This document shows positions 44,545 through 55,944 of a DNA stretch of 64,000 bases, piece after piece. Position 1 is the first letter of the stretch. Each line of letters opens with the position of its first letter. This stretch comes from Halioglobus sp. (GTDB taxonomy: Bacteria; Pseudomonadota; Gammaproteobacteria; Pseudomonadales; Halieaceae): assembly GCA_029246385.1 (NCBI GenBank), contig JAQWNG010000023.1, forward strand, positions 1 to 64,000, given 5' to 3'. The translations under genes and the position numbers were made by a program. Below the pieces are notes generated by a model that saw only the letters and a program-made list of their open reading frames with translations, was not told the DNA's origin and searched no databases.

Positions 44545-47345
44545 GCAATTACAAAGACACACTGAATTTGCCGCGCACGGATTTTCCAATGAAGGCGAGT
44601 CTGGCCCAGCGAGAGCCGGAGCGCCTGAAACAATGGCAGGAAATGGGTTTATACGAAAAAATCCGTCAACAGTGCTCCGGGCGCCCTAAATTTATTTTGC
44701 ACGATGGCCCTCCATACGCCAATGGAGATCTGCATGTAGGACATGCGGTCAACAAAATTCTGAAAGACATAATAGTCAAATCCAGGACATTGGACGGTTT
44801 TGATGCCCCTTTCGTGCCCGGCTGGGACTGCCATGGCTTGCCGATAGAGCTTAATGTTGAAAAAAAAGTTGGCAAGCCTGGGGTGAAAGTGTCTGCGACG
44901 GAGTTTCGTCAGAAATGCCGCGAATACGCCAAAGGTCAGATTGATGGGCAGCGCACGGACTTCATCCGCATGGGGGTTATCGGTGACTGGTCTAAACCCT
45001 ACTTGACTATGGATTTCGAATTTGAGGCAAACATTGTTCGTGCATTGTCACAGATCGTAGACAACGGCCATTTGCACAAGGGCTTTAAACCGGTGCATTG
45101 GTGTATGGACTGCGGTTCAGCTCTGGCTGAGGCAGAAGTGGAATATCAAGACAAAGATTCTATCGCCATCGATGTAGCTTTCATTGTGGCTGATCCTGCG
45201 ACGTTTAACACGGCCTGCGGCGCCGACTATGAAGGCGAAATTGCAGTGGCTATCTGGACCACGACGCCTTGGACACTGCCGGCTAACATGGCCGTATGTG
45301 TTCATCCTCAGTTGGATTACGTATTGATTGAAGGGCATGGTAGGGCCTTGTTGGTGGCTGAAGAATTAGCTGAGGCCTGTGTTTCCCGCTTTGGCTTAGG
45401 GTCGCTCAAAATCTTGGGACGATGCAAAGGTGCAGCCTTGGAGCATCAATTGTTGCGTCATTGCTTCGTGGATCGAAAGGTGCCGATCATTCTCGGTGAT
45501 CACGTCACGATGGAGGCAGGCACTGGAGCGGTGCATACCGCTCCGGCACATGGTCAGGACGATTTCATGGTGGGCAAGCAATACGATCTTGAAGTGTATA
45601 ACCCAGTGGGTGGGAACGGCGTATACCTTCCAGACACTGAGCATTTTGCGGGTCACCACGTATTGAAGGTCCACACCGCTATTATTGCGTTATTGCAGGA
45701 ACGCGGTGTGCTCTTACATAGAGAGGACATTCAGCACTCTTATCCTCATTGTTGGCGTCACAAGACGCCGATTATTTTTCGAGCGACACCGCAGTGGTTT
45801 GTGAGTATGCGCAAGCAGGGCTTGCTAACGGAAGCATTGGCTGCCGTAGAAGGGGTGCAGTGGCTGCCTGAATGGGGGAGAGCACGCATCGAAGCGATGC
45901 TGGTGAGTCGGCCAGACTGGTGTATCTCTCGACAGCGCACCTGGGGCGTTCCTATCGCTTTATTTTTGCACAAAAAAACGGGCGAACTGCACCCGCAGAC
46001 TCCGCAGGTGATGGAACAGGTCGCCCAACGGATAGAACAGGAGGGGGTAGATGCTTGGTTTGATCTGGATACTGCCGACCTGTTGGGTGAGGAATCGCAC
46101 GATTACGAGAAGGTCACAGATACACTGGATGTGTGGTTTGATTCAGGCGTGACGCATGCCTGTGTGCTGGGTCAGCGGGATGAGCTGCGTAGCCCCGCAG
46201 ATCTCTATCTAGAGGGCTCTGACCAGCATCGCGGTTGGTTTCAGTCCTCGCTGTTGACCAGTATTGCGATCGACGGAGTGGCGCCTTATCAGACAGTCCT
46301 GACTCATGGTTTTACGGTAGACGGTGACGGCCGTAAGATGTCTAAATCTCTTGGCAACATTGTCCCTGCCAAAAAGGCGATGAACGAGCTTGGTGCCGAT
46401 ATTTTGCGTCTGTGGGTCGCCGCTACCGACTACCGTGGTGAACTGGCGGTCAGTGAAGAAATATTTAAACGTACCGCCGATTCTTATCGAAGAATTCGTA
46501 ATACCGCGCGGTTTCTTTTATCTAACCTCGACGGCTTCGATCCAGATACGGACGTTATAGCTTTTTCTGACATGTTGTCTCTTGATCGCTGGGCGGTGGA
46601 CAGAGCAGCTCAGTTGCAGCAAGAGATCGTGGAAGCCTATCGCAGCTATAATTTCCATCAGGTCTATCAGATGCTACACAATTTTTGTGCGAATGATTTA
46701 GGTGGGTTTTATCTAGACGTGATCAAAGATCGTCTTTATACGACGCAGTCAAAAAGCTTAGCGAGGCGGTCTGCGCAAACTGCAATGTACTTCATTGGTG
46801 AGGCACTGGTGCGCTGGATTGCACCCATACTCAGCTTTACGGCGGAAGAGATTTGGGAGAACCTGCCAGGAGAACGAGGCCCGTCGGTGATGCTGACATT
46901 GTGGAGTGATAATTTGCAAAGACTTTCTGGTGATGAATCGATGGGAGAAGATTTTTGGCAACAGGTCATTTTAGTCCGGGCCGCGGTAAATAAGGCCATG
47001 GAGGCACAACGTGCAGCGGGTGTGCTACGAGGTTCGCTGGATGCTGCCGTCACACTCTACTGCGCCACTGAGTTGAGCCGAAGCTTGGAGGCATTGGGGA
47101 ATGAGTTGCGGTTTGTATTAATTACGTCATACACAACGTTGATGCCTTTAGACGCCGCAGGTCCCGATGCGATGAGCACCGATCTTTCCGACCTGCGCCT
47201 GCAGATCAACGTTGTCGAAGACGAGAAATGTGAACGTTGTTGGCATCGCAGTTCAACTATCGGCAATAGTATGCTTCATCCGACGTTGTGCGACCGCTGT
47301 AATGACAACATTGCAGGTGAAGGGGAGCAACGTCGGTATGCGTAA
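44541..47345 (+). CDS. ileS: Isoleucyl-tRNA synthetase
   Basis: [36 protein letters not shown]-terminal CERCWHRS...CDRC zinc motif. Confidence 0.99.
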   Translation: MSNYKDTLNLPRTDFPMKASLAQREPERLKQWQEMGLYEKIRQQCSGRPKFILHDGPPYANGDLHVGHAVNKILKDIIVKSRTLDGFDAPFVPGWDCHGLPIELNVEKKVGKPGVKVSATEFRQKCREYAKGQIDGQRTDFIRMGVIGDWSKPYLTMDFEFEANIVRALSQIVDNGHLHKGFKPVHWCMDCGSALAEAEVEYQDKDSIAIDVAFIVADPATFNTACGADYEGEIAVAIWTTTPWTLPANMAVCVHPQLDYVLIEGHGRALLVAEELAEACVSRFGLGSLKILGRCKGAALEHQLLRHCFVDRKVPIILGDHVTMEAGTGAVHTAPAHGQDDFMVGKQYDLEVYNPVGGNGVYLPDTEHFAGHHVLKVHTAIIALLQERGVLLHREDIQHSYPHCWRHKTPIIFRATPQWFVSMRKQGLLTEALAAVEGVQWLPEWGRARIEAMLVSRPDWCISRQRTWGVPIALFLHKKTGELHPQTPQVMEQVAQRIEQEGVDAWFDLDTADLLGEESHDYEKVTDTLDVWFDSGVTHACVLGQRDELRSPADLYLEGSDQHRGWFQSSLLTSIAIDGVAPYQTVLTHGFTVDGDGRKMSKSLGNIVPAKKAMNELGADILRLWVAATDYRGELAVSEEIFKRTADSYRRIRNTARFLLSNLDGFDPDTDVIAFSDMLSLDRWAVDRAAQLQQEIVEAYRSYNFHQVYQMLHNFCANDLGGFYLDVIKDRLYTTQSKSLARRSAQTAMYFIGEALVRWIAPILSFTAEEIWENLPGERGPSVMLTLWSDNLQRLSGDESMGEDFWQQVILVRAAVNKAMEAQRAAGVLRGSLDAAVTLYCATELSRSLEALGNELRFVLITSYTTLMPLDAAGPDAMSTDLSDLRLQINVVEDEKCERCWHRSSTIGNSMLHPTLCDRCNDNIAGEGEQRRYA

Positions 47346-47847
47346 TGGAATTTCCTCTCTGCCATGGTTTGGTATGGCATTGCTGATTGTTCTGCTAGAC
47401 CATTATACCAAGGGGCTTGCGAGCAGTGGCCTTGAATATGGTCAGCCGGTGTCTGTGTTCTGGTGGCTGAATTTTACGTTGTTGCACAACACCGGAGCAG
47501 CCTTTAGCTTTTTGAGCGATGCCGGCGGATGGCAGCGTTATTTTTTTAGTGCGGCTGCGGCTGGGATAAGCGCAGTACTGGCTATTTGGTTGTATATCAT
47601 GCCGCGGGGGCAGTTACTGTTGGCGCTAAGCCTCGGCATGATTTTGGGCGGCGCTTTGGGTAATCTGTGGGATCGGGTCGCGCTGGGCTATGTGGTGGAC
47701 TTTGTCTCGGTCCACTATGAGGACCACTACTTTCCCGCTTTTAATGTTGCTGACGCTGCGATATCGCTTGGGGCGATTGGTATGGTAATTGACAGCTTTT
47801 TGCATCGGGACAGACCCATTTCAGGTGAACGGAAGGCTGATCAATGA
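47338..47847 (+). CDS. lspA: Lipoprotein signal peptidase
   Basis: [12 protein letters not shown]...[23 protein letters not shown]...[40 protein letters not shown]. Confidence 0.97.
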   Translation: MRNGISSLPWFGMALLIVLLDHYTKGLASSGLEYGQPVSVFWWLNFTLLHNTGAAFSFLSDAGGWQRYFFSAAAAGISAVLAIWLYIMPRGQLLLALSLGMILGGALGNLWDRVALGYVVDFVSVHYEDHYFPAFNVADAAISLGAIGMVIDSFLHRDRPISGERKADQ

Positions 47848-48293
47848 CACAAGTAACCGTAAGCGAAGGAACTCGAGTTTTCTTGAACTTCTCCGTCAGT
47901 TTAGAGGACGGGTCAGAGGTGGACACTAACTTCGGCGGAGACTCGGTTCAACTTGTTATAGGTGATGGCAGTTTGTTGCCTGGTTTCGAGCGGCGGTTGT
48001 TTGGGATGGCTCCAGGTGATCGGCAGATGTTCGTCGTGCCGCCGGAGGATGCGTTTGGCCAGCCCAATGACAATAACGTACAGTATTTGCCGCGTAAGCA
48101 GTTTGATGATGGCACAGACCTGGAAATTGGTCTCATATTTTCTTTTGCTGACGCCAGTGGTGGTGAGTTGCCGGGTATGATTGTTGCTTTTGATGACGAC
48201 GAGGTGACGGTAGATTTTAATCATCCATTGTCTGGCCGCAATATTCTGTTTGAGGTCATGATTCACAGAGTGCTGCCTGAAGAGGTACACTGA
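47844..48293 (+). CDS. fkpB: FKBP-type peptidyl-prolyl isomerase (SlpA/FkpB type)
   Basis: FSVSLEDGSEVDTNFGGDSVQLVIGDGSLLPGFERRLFGMAPGDRQMFVVPPEDAFG; fixed position between lspA and ispH. Confidence 0.94.
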   Translation: MTQVTVSEGTRVFLNFSVSLEDGSEVDTNFGGDSVQLVIGDGSLLPGFERRLFGMAPGDRQMFVVPPEDAFGQPNDNNVQYLPRKQFDDGTDLEIGLIFSFADASGGELPGMIVAFDDDEVTVDFNHPLSGRNILFEVMIHRVLPEEVH

Positions 48294-48368
48294 CGATGCG
48301 TAAGTCAATAGGTCGTTCCGTGTCCGAACAGACATATGTGAGTTATTTTTTATGAGAAATGTTGGGTA

Positions 48369-49319
48369 ATGGAAGTTCTGTTGGCGAATCCACGAGGTTT
48401 CTGCGCTGGCGTTGATCGTGCAATTGATATTGTCAATCGCGCGCTGGAAGTATTTGGCGCCCCCATTTATGTGCGCCACGAGGTCGTTCATAACAAGTTT
48501 GTAGTCGATGATTTGCGAGACCGAGGTGCAATATTCGTAGACGATTTGCAAGAGGTGCCCGATGACTGCATCGTTATTTTTAGCGCTCATGGCGTGTCTC
48601 AAGCAGTGCGCACGGAGGCGGCGCAGCGTCTCCTCAAGGTGTTTGATGCCACATGCCCGCTGGTCACTAAAGTACATGTTGAAGTCGTTGGCTACAGCCG
48701 TCAGGGTCGAGAATGTGTCTTGATTGGCCATCGCGGACACCCCGAGGTTGAGGGAACCATGGGCCAATATGATTGCAGCGCAGGTGGTGAAATATACCTA
48801 GTAGAAGATGAAGAGCAGGCCTCATTACTGCAGGTTAAAAATCCCAGCAGCTTGTCTTATGTTACTCAGACGACCCTATCGGTGGATGACACGGCGAAGG
48901 TCATTGACACGCTGCGCGTGCGTTATCCGAATATTGAAGGACCGCGGAAAAATGATATATGCTATGCCACGCAAAATCGTCAGGATGCGGTAAAAGCACT
49001 GGCGGCAAAATGTGACCTTGTGCTGGTCGTAGGTTCTCCTAATAGCTCCAACTCCAATCGACTAGCGGAGCTGGCCCAACGGATGGGGGTGGAAGCTTAT
49101 CTTCTCGATGGTGCCGACGACATTGATCCGGCTTGGTTACAGGGTAAGTCCTGCATCGGGGTCACCGCCGGTGCTTCTGCTCCCGAGGTGCTGGTGCAGG
49201 AAGTGCTAGGCGGCCTTATTGCTCTCGGTGCTAATGTCGCGGTTGAGTTGGCGGGACGCTCCGAAAATATTACATTTTCGTTGCCGCGTGAATTGCGCAT
49301 CGACGCAATCAATATCTAG
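48369..49319 (+). CDS. ispH: 4-hydroxy-3-methylbut-2-enyl diphosphate reductase
   Basis: [64 protein letters not shown]. Confidence 0.98.
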   Translation: MEVLLANPRGFCAGVDRAIDIVNRALEVFGAPIYVRHEVVHNKFVVDDLRDRGAIFVDDLQEVPDDCIVIFSAHGVSQAVRTEAAQRLLKVFDATCPLVTKVHVEVVGYSRQGRECVLIGHRGHPEVEGTMGQYDCSAGGEIYLVEDEEQASLLQVKNPSSLSYVTQTTLSVDDTAKVIDTLRVRYPNIEGPRKNDICYATQNRQDAVKALAAKCDLVLVVGSPNSSNSNRLAELAQRMGVEAYLLDGADDIDPAWLQGKSCIGVTAGASAPEVLVQEVLGGLIALGANVAVELAGRSENITFSLPRELRIDAINI

Positions 49320-49394
49320 CGCCTCCTAATACGCATTGATCAGGCCCTCTCGGGCATCCAATGAGGTCGTTTTCCAGCAAAAGTCGCCAGCAGC

Positions 49395-49410
49395 TGGCAT
49401 CTTTTTCGCT
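49395..49410 (+). promoter_or_regulatory. Candidate sigma54 (-24/-12) promoter of the minor pilin operon
   Basis: TGGCATC-TTTT-TCGCT versus consensus TGGCACG-N4-TTGCW with exact GG/GC spacing; followed by AGGAGG (49434-49439) and GTG (49446). Confidence 0.65.
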
Positions 49411-49445
49411 GTATTCCTATGCTTGTTTTCAACAGGAGGGGTGCG

Positions 49446-50009
49446 GTGAGGAAAGTGTCGCTTTATCGCCGCGTCAGGGGTCTTACTCTGATCGAATTGA
49501 TGGTCGCGCTGATGGTTATTACGATTACGCTGTCCTTGGGCGCTCCGTCAATGCAGGGCTTGTTGCAAGGTAATCGGCTGCGCTCTGAGTCAATTCGCTT
49601 TCTGCGAGCAATTAATCTCGCACGCAGTGAGGCGGTCATGCGCAACCGACCTGTCAGTATCTGCCCTTCAGCGATGGCTGTGAGCGGCAAAGCGCAATGC
49701 TCTGGTGCGTATGTCGATGGCTGGATTGTGTTTGCAAATATTAACAAGGATAAGGTTGTCGACACGGGTACCGATGAGGTGCTTCAGGTGTTTGAGGGTC
49801 TGCCGTCGGGCTACCGGTTAACCAATCGGAATGGGACCAGAGCAGCGTTTACAATCATTAACTTTCTCCCCAGCGGGTTTTCCCACAGTAATCGTACGCT
49901 GTTGTTCTGTCCTTCTAACGATGCAGATGCAGAGTCGTTGAGTATCGTTATCAATAATGTCGGTAGAGCGCGCTTGATGAAAGGTCGTGGGAAATGCCAC
50001 GTGATGTAA
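49446..50009 (+). CDS. fimT: Type IV minor pilin FimT/GspH family
   Basis: Prepilin motif RG|LTLIELMVALMVITITLSLGAPSM; start placed at GTG after AGGAGG (longest ORF begins 49419). Confidence 0.9.
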   Translation: MRKVSLYRRVRGLTLIELMVALMVITITLSLGAPSMQGLLQGNRLRSESIRFLRAINLARSEAVMRNRPVSICPSAMAVSGKAQCSGAYVDGWIVFANINKDKVVDTGTDEVLQVFEGLPSGYRLTNRNGTRAAFTIINFLPSGFSHSNRTLLFCPSNDADAESLSIVINNVGRARLMKGRGKCHVM

Positions 50010-50644
50010 TGTGCAATAGCCTGTTGTATGCCCTGCTAAATCGGCATGCTCGAGCGCAGCTAAAATACGCAGTGTCTGTTGAGAGAGGCATGGGCATGCT
50101 GGAGTATCTGTTGGCATTACTAATTTTTTCGACGGGAGTAATGGGCCTCATGTCAGTACAATTGACGGCGAAAAAAATCGTCTCTGAGGCGAGTCAGCGC
50201 TCGACTGCAACGGCGTTGGGGCGTGACATTGTTGAACGTATGCGGGCAAACCCTGAACAGCATGAGGCTTATCGGGCGGTGGAAATCGGAGACACTACAC
50301 AGTTACTGCCGTTGCCAGACGTTGATTGCAATGTCTCTATCTGCACTGCGCCACAGATTGCAACGTTTGACTTATGGCAGTGGGAGTCCAGGCTGTTGGG
50401 ACGCGCTGTGGTAGGCAGCAGCGCGAACTCAGGTGGACTGATATCACCTCGGGCGTGTATCTCAAATAATGATGGGGCAGTGGCTGTAACCATAAGCTGG
50501 GGCGTCTCCACGGTTGTTCAACAGTCCATGCTGATGGTCTGCGGTACAGAGGGTTTTAGGGCCAATATGATACAGCATACAGCGCTTGATTACAGTGTGA
50601 GACGACGGCGCCTCTTTTTGTCTACTTACATAGGAAGCCGTTAA
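49994..50644 (+). CDS. pilV: Type IV pilus minor pilin PilV
   Basis: Prepilin motif ERG|MGMLEYLLALLIFSTGVMGLMSVQL and PilV-type ALGRDIVERMRANP; actual start may be internal. Confidence 0.9.
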   Translation: MPRDVMCNSLLYALLNRHARAQLKYAVSVERGMGMLEYLLALLIFSTGVMGLMSVQLTAKKIVSEASQRSTATALGRDIVERMRANPEQHEAYRAVEIGDTTQLLPLPDVDCNVSICTAPQIATFDLWQWESRLLGRAVVGSSANSGGLISPRACISNNDGAVAVTISWGVSTVVQQSMLMVCGTEGFRANMIQHTALDYSVRRRRLFLSTYIGSR

Positions 50645-50646
50645 GC

Positions 50647-51651
50647 ATGGCTGCTACCATTCGAAATCTTGGTGCTGCGTCAGGGCACGGGTTTTCCTTG
50701 GTTGAGCTTATGGTGTCAATGTTCTTGGGGGTTATTCTCACTGCAGGTTTTGTCAGCACCTATCTGGGCGCTAAACGGAGTGCCGTCTACGATGAGGAGC
50801 TGGCGCGAATGCAGGAAAGCGGACGTTATGCGATGCGCCTGTTGTCACGAGAGTTGGCGATGGTAGGATTTTATGCTGGCGTTCCCTCAGTGAGTGAGGT
50901 TGTCGCAGTGCCGGTGGGCGAAGATTGTAGTCATCAAAATTGGAGTTTGGATGTAGAAAATGCCTTGGAATTCGTAAATAATTATCCTGGTAATGCCGTG
51001 CCGACTTCCCAAAAAGGTACGGCATTTACCTGCCTAGATGCGGACGCGATACAGCTAAATACCGACCTTTTGGCGATCAAACGCACGGCGAGTGACGCAA
51101 GTTTGCATCGAGGCGTGGTCGCTGGCGGACTTACCGCGTCTACAGGTGAAATCTGGTATTTTCGACTAGCGTCGGATGCATCGGCTGAGTGGCAAAAGTT
51201 GCGCCCCATTGATTTGCTTGATCCATCTATAGACATGTCTTTGTACAGCTACTGGGAGGCGGTTTCCAAGATCTTTTTTATCCGCAGGTACTCTGTGTCT
51301 TCGAGTGACGGCATCCCGACACTTTGTATGGAGACACTTGCTGGCCACAGGATGACCTTGCGATGCCTTGCAGAGGGGGTGGAAGATCTGCAGTTTGAAT
51401 TTGGTATTGATACTGACGCCGATGGGGTTCCAAACCAGTATAAAGCTGCCCCGACCGGTGATGAAATGCAGTATGCCGTTGTGGCGAAAATTCACATCCT
51501 GCTGCGCAGTGTCAGTAGGATTCCGGGTCATAAGGATCAAAATTCGTATGCCTTGGGCCAGAAGATTCTTTTGCCCCGTCACGATTTCTATTTGAGGCGC
51601 GTAATGAGCTCATCAATCCTCCTCAGAAACCGATTGCAATTTCGAGGTTAA
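50647..51651 (+). CDS. pilW: Type IV pilus minor pilin PilW
   Basis: Prepilin motif GHG|FSLVELMVSMFLGVILTAGFVSTYLGAKRS; PilW length and order. Confidence 0.92.
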   Translation: MAATIRNLGAASGHGFSLVELMVSMFLGVILTAGFVSTYLGAKRSAVYDEELARMQESGRYAMRLLSRELAMVGFYAGVPSVSEVVAVPVGEDCSHQNWSLDVENALEFVNNYPGNAVPTSQKGTAFTCLDADAIQLNTDLLAIKRTASDASLHRGVVAGGLTASTGEIWYFRLASDASAEWQKLRPIDLLDPSIDMSLYSYWEAVSKIFFIRRYSVSSSDGIPTLCMETLAGHRMTLRCLAEGVEDLQFEFGIDTDADGVPNQYKAAPTGDEMQYAVVAKIHILLRSVSRIPGHKDQNSYALGQKILLPRHDFYLRRVMSSSILLRNRLQFRG

Positions 51652-51663
51652 ACTAACACAGCT

Positions 51664-52335
51664 ATGACGATTCAGCTGAACCCTGCAATTAAAAAAAGCC
51701 GCGGAGTGGCGCTGTTTCTCGCACTTATTTTTATGCTGATGCTAGCGATCATCGCGACGACGACAATGCAAACTGCCTTGCTGCAAATGCGCATGGCTGG
51801 CAATGACCAGTTTTTGGAAGAGGCTTTTCAAAGAGCAGAAGCTATTGCCGATGAGTTGTCCCAGAGTCCGAGAAACTTCTTGCTTGATACAGAAGTGGGG
51901 GATTCAAATTGCCCACTGGATCCGAAGGTCCTGGATTGCGAAATCAGACTTTTAAGGCTGCCGGTATCGGCTGCTACCTCGAAAGGTTACGAACTCGACT
52001 ATCGTATCACCAGACAAGATCCGCTGTTATGGCAAAACTTTCCGGTTCAGGGGTCACAAGCCAAAGTACTGAGTAGCAACCGCTTTGATGCGGCAATTTT
52101 TGAGGTGGATGTGCGGGTGGATGGCAGTGCGACGCGTCGTGGTAGCGCCCACGTTATTCAGGGAGTTGCCGCACGCATGGTACCTGTGGGAGGAGTTGTT
52201 CCTCCGTCAGCTGAGAGCCCCGAGTTGTATGATGCTGATATGGTTGAGGTGCCCAACATCAGCACACTAGCGTCCTCGTCTGCAACAGCAGTATACCGAA
52301 TCTACTGGCGGCAACCTGGCATTGATTCCTTATAG
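51664..52335 (+). CDS. pilX: Type IV pilus minor pilin PilX
   Basis: KSRGVALFLALIFMLMLAIIATTTMQTALLQMRMAGNDQFLEEAFQRAE: PilX-type N-terminus. Confidence 0.92.
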   Translation: MTIQLNPAIKKSRGVALFLALIFMLMLAIIATTTMQTALLQMRMAGNDQFLEEAFQRAEAIADELSQSPRNFLLDTEVGDSNCPLDPKVLDCEIRLLRLPVSAATSKGYELDYRITRQDPLLWQNFPVQGSQAKVLSSNRFDAAIFEVDVRVDGSATRRGSAHVIQGVAARMVPVGGVVPPSAESPELYDADMVEVPNISTLASSSATAVYRIYWRQPGIDSL

Positions 52336-52353
52336 ATATTCTGGCGTGAAGCG

Positions 52354-52797
52354 GTGAAGAGCACCTATTATAAAGGCTTCACTTTAATGGAGCTCATTAT
52401 TGTGCTCTCAATAGTATCAATATTACTTGTTCTGACATTACCCTCGTATCAGCGGCAGCTAATTAATGCGCGACGAAGTCTAGCCACTGCTGAATTACAA
52501 GATATTATGATCAGGCAGGAGGAATATTTTATCGCCCACAAGCAGTATGCCGAGACTCTTTTGGACTTAGGTTTTACTGCCAGCCCTTATGCTATTGACT
52601 CGAGTGGGGGGGATATTTCTGTACTGGCAAAGAACAGAGTCTATATCATCGATATAGCAACAGCTGAATATACCTACACGCTTTACGCTAAGCCGCAACT
52701 CCATCAGATTAAAGATCAGCTGTGTGCCACGTTGAGTCTAAACTCAATGGGCGTCAAGTCGGTGACAGGTGATGGACTTGCCAAACTGTGCTGGTAA
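52354..52797 (+). CDS. pilE: Type IV minor pilin PilE
   Basis: Prepilin motif YKG|FTLMELIIVLSIVSILLVLTLPSYQRQLINARR. Confidence 0.92.
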   Translation: MKSTYYKGFTLMELIIVLSIVSILLVLTLPSYQRQLINARRSLATAELQDIMIRQEEYFIAHKQYAETLLDLGFTASPYAIDSSGGDISVLAKNRVYIIDIATAEYTYTLYAKPQLHQIKDQLCATLSLNSMGVKSVTGDGLAKLCW

Positions 52798-52803
52798 TGC
52801 AGA

Positions 52804-54183
52804 TTAACTGTCCAGTCCGAGTTTTTTTTGTTTATATCGCAGGCTCCTAAAGCTGATTCCCAAAAGTTTTGCTGCTGCGGTCTTGTTCCAGCGACTGGCT
52901 TCCAGTGCTTCCCTAATAATTTCTCTTTCTATATTTTCCAGATAGCCCTCGAGATCGCCGTGGGCATCATGTTGCTGCTGCGCTTTGACACTGTCTTTAT
53001 GTTTTTCTTCGTTGGATGGGATAGAGCTTTTGTGCAGTATGCTGGGGAGCTGTAGGTCATCGGCACTGATAGTGCCGCCGTCGGATAGTGCGAGTGCGCG
53101 TTCTAGTATGTTTTCCAGTTCGCGCACATTACCGGGGAATGCATAGTTATTTAGTGCGTTCACGGCAGAATCGTCTAGGTGACTATTGACTGCTCCGTGC
53201 TCTATGCCAATGCGAGTTAGAATAGTTTTAGTCAGAGCGGGGACGTCCTCTAGTCGATCGCGCAGACTGGGTACTTTTACGTCGATCACATTGATGCGGT
53301 AGTAGAGGTCTTGTCGGAATCTTCCGACCTCAACCTCGCCAGCGAGATCTTTATGGGTTGCGCTAAGGAGACGGATGTCAGTCTGCTGTTCTTCGCTTGC
53401 GCCCACCGGTCTTACAGTTTTTTCTTGTATCGCACGCAGAAGTTTGACCTGCATGGCAAGCGGTAGATCGGCGACCTCATCAAGGAACAGCGTGCCGCCA
53501 GAGGCTGCTTGAAAGAGTCCTATTTTGTCTTGACTAGCGCCGGTGAAGCTACCCTTGATATGCCCGAATAACTCACTTTCCATTAACTCCGGCGGGATCG
53601 CACCACAGTTAACAGCCACAAAAGCGCCCGTGGACCGTGGTCCGTTGTTGTGAATTAGGCGGGCTACAACCTCCTTGCCACTGCCGGATTCGCCGTGAAT
53701 ATGCACTGGTGCTTGGCTTCGAGCGAGCCTGGATACTTGCTCGCGCAAAGTTTGAATAGCTGCAGCATCACCAATTAGTCCTTCGTCCATTGCATCTTTT
53801 GCACGGCTTGTGTCGGTTTGCAATTGCAAGGCCGAGCTTATGAGTCTGCGTAAATTATCTAGCTCAACCGGCTTGCTTATAAAATCGAAAGCCCCAGCTT
53901 TGAGAGCAGAAATAGCGGTTTCTACGCTGCCATGTGCGGTAATCATAGCAACGGGAATGTGAGGAAATTCCCGCTGGATGTATTGTACTAAGCTGATGCC
54001 GTTGCCATCGGGCAAACGCATATCGGTTAAGCACAGGTCAGGCTGCACCCGCGCGACAAGGTCTCTAGCCTCCGCGAGTGTAGCCGCACTATGGGTTTTA
54101 AGCCCCATGCGGCTTACCGTGATATCCAATAATTCTCTGATGTCAGGTTCATCATCCACGATTAAAACGCTTTGAGTTTCCAT
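52804..54183 (-). CDS. pilR: Sigma54-dependent response regulator PilR
   Basis: REC + AAA+ (GAFVAVNCGAIPPELMESELFGHIKGSFTGA) + Fis HTH; paired with a PilS-like kinase. Confidence 0.93.
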   Translation of the reverse strand: METQSVLIVDDEPDIRELLDITVSRMGLKTHSAATLAEARDLVARVQPDLCLTDMRLPDGNGISLVQYIQREFPHIPVAMITAHGSVETAISALKAGAFDFISKPVELDNLRRLISSALQLQTDTSRAKDAMDEGLIGDAAAIQTLREQVSRLARSQAPVHIHGESGSGKEVVARLIHNNGPRSTGAFVAVNCGAIPPELMESELFGHIKGSFTGASQDKIGLFQAASGGTLFLDEVADLPLAMQVKLLRAIQEKTVRPVGASEEQQTDIRLLSATHKDLAGEVEVGRFRQDLYYRINVIDVKVPSLRDRLEDVPALTKTILTRIGIEHGAVNSHLDDSAVNALNNYAFPGNVRELENILERALALSDGGTISADDLQLPSILHKSSIPSNEEKHKDSVKAQQQHDAHGDLEGYLENIEREIIREALEASRWNKTAAAKLLGISFRSLRYKQKKLGLDS

Positions 54184-55809
54184 TTAAAGAGCTCTTTGAT
54201 TAATAGAGATACGGAAGCAGCTTTCCCCTTTACTCGTAGGTCGATAATCGAGGTTCGCATTATTGATTTCGCAGAGCTCCTTGCAGAGATACAAGCCCAT
54301 CCCGCTACCTTCAGACATTGTAGTGAAGAAAGGTTCAAATAGTTTAGCCCGATCAGCGAAGGCTACGCCACTACCATTATCAATCATATTGATGTGGTAT
54401 TGATGGAGACTATTGTCAACATTAATATAGATGCGCGCTGTTTCCTTGCCTGTCTCTTGCTTGCTGTGGCGCAGCGCATTGTCCAATAAGTTTGCAAAGA
54501 TACGTTGTAGATTTTCCGGGTCGAATTCGATAAGCAATTCTTTATAGTCACAATCAATAGTTACTTGCGCGGGCCGGTTTAGCGCGTTTAGATATTCACG
54601 AACGAAATCATTTAGCCAAGATGCCAGTAGTAGCTGTTCTGGTTTAGGCGGCTCGCGACGAGAGATTTGCATGACGCTTTCAACAATTTGGTTAACACGT
54701 TCGCTGTGATGTTGAATGATATCTGCCATGCGGTGGTCAGAGGGCACAAGATCAGATGATTCCTGCAGTAGTTGGGCGGCGTGACTGATGGCGCCAAGCG
54801 GGTTGCGAATCTCATGGGCGATACTGGCCGTCAGTCGGCCCAGAGAGTTGAGTTTTAGCGACTGCGCGTACTGGGTCGCTGGTGCATAGTCTTCTACTAA
54901 AACAAGTGACTCAAGATTTATATTGGGCTGCAATGCTTGGAAGTTGGCAATCACTGGGTTCCCGCCGTCTGCGACTGAAAATGGCTTGGCGCGATGCATG
55001 CCAGAGCGTTTCCATTGTTTGAACTGGTCTGCCAGTTGTACACAGTAGTCTTCCAACTGTCCTCCTTGTTGTTCTGTCATCTGTGTTTCTGGCTTGAGTA
55101 ATCGAATAGCGGACTGATTCATGACTCGCACAAGTCCCTCATTATTGACCAGCAGGATACCTGTTTGCATATGCTGCACTATTTGTTCGTTGAGTCGTTG
55201 CAGACTATAGAGTTCGCTGGCGCGGTCTCGTGCCAGCGCTTCGGCCCGACCTAGACGGTGGGCGACTGTCTGCACCATAAGTGCCACGCCGAAAATAAGC
55301 AGTCCCAAAAGCCCGGCGGGAAAGAGTGAACCAATGTCGAGGACGTCGCGCAGTATCAACCAAGCCGTATCCAGCAAAATAGCAAGCACACTGATAGCAG
55401 CGACCAGCATCGCAAGCTTTCGATTTGAGATAAGAACCGCGCTGGAGGCGGCTGTAATGACTAACAGCGCCGGTAGTCCGCTGGTCATGCCGCCGCTAGT
55501 GTCAGCGAGTAAGGTGATGGCGACAATATCCACCAGGAAGACCAATAGCATCAGGGCCTGATTTTCGTTGAAGCGCGTAGATAGCGCACCCACAAGTGGA
55601 ATGCTAGTTGCTAGATAGATCAACGCTGCAGTTGTATAAAGATCAGGGTTAAGCGAGCCCACCAGCAGACGGGTGTCGGGGCTTACCAGCAAAATTAGTA
55701 ATACAATGGAGAGTATGGATCGATAGGCCACATAAATACGGAACAGCGCGAGATTTTGATAGCTCTGAGAGTGGACTTCAAATTGGGTAAGTGGGGCTGG
55801 ACGATTCAC
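54184..55809 (-). CDS. pilS: Membrane sensor histidine kinase PilS
   Basis: Six-TM N-terminus, PAS-like region, H-box LTASIAHEIRNPLGAISHAAQLLQES. Confidence 0.92.
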   Translation of the reverse strand: MNRPAPLTQFEVHSQSYQNLALFRIYVAYRSILSIVLLILLVSPDTRLLVGSLNPDLYTTAALIYLATSIPLVGALSTRFNENQALMLLVFLVDIVAITLLADTSGGMTSGLPALLVITAASSAVLISNRKLAMLVAAISVLAILLDTAWLILRDVLDIGSLFPAGLLGLLIFGVALMVQTVAHRLGRAEALARDRASELYSLQRLNEQIVQHMQTGILLVNNEGLVRVMNQSAIRLLKPETQMTEQQGGQLEDYCVQLADQFKQWKRSGMHRAKPFSVADGGNPVIANFQALQPNINLESLVLVEDYAPATQYAQSLKLNSLGRLTASIAHEIRNPLGAISHAAQLLQESSDLVPSDHRMADIIQHHSERVNQIVESVMQISRREPPKPEQLLLASWLNDFVREYLNALNRPAQVTIDCDYKELLIEFDPENLQRIFANLLDNALRHSKQETGKETARIYINVDNSLHQYHINMIDNGSGVAFADRAKLFEPFFTTMSEGSGMGLYLCKELCEINNANLDYRPTSKGESCFRISINQRAL

Positions 55810-55944
55810 CGTGCGCTGGCCTGTGAGTGCTGCTGAAATAAAGGATAAGGCCCAGTGTAACAGGATTGTTTCAACGAGGGACTGGCTATACGCCGCGCTT
55901 TTCCGGACAATATAGCCCTTGTATTGTCATCACCTGAGAGTTCC

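Noticed and set aside
47913-48767. 284-aa minus-strand ORF across fkpB and ispH
   Set aside because: Covers two conserved genes in antisense; translation shows no recognisable domain.
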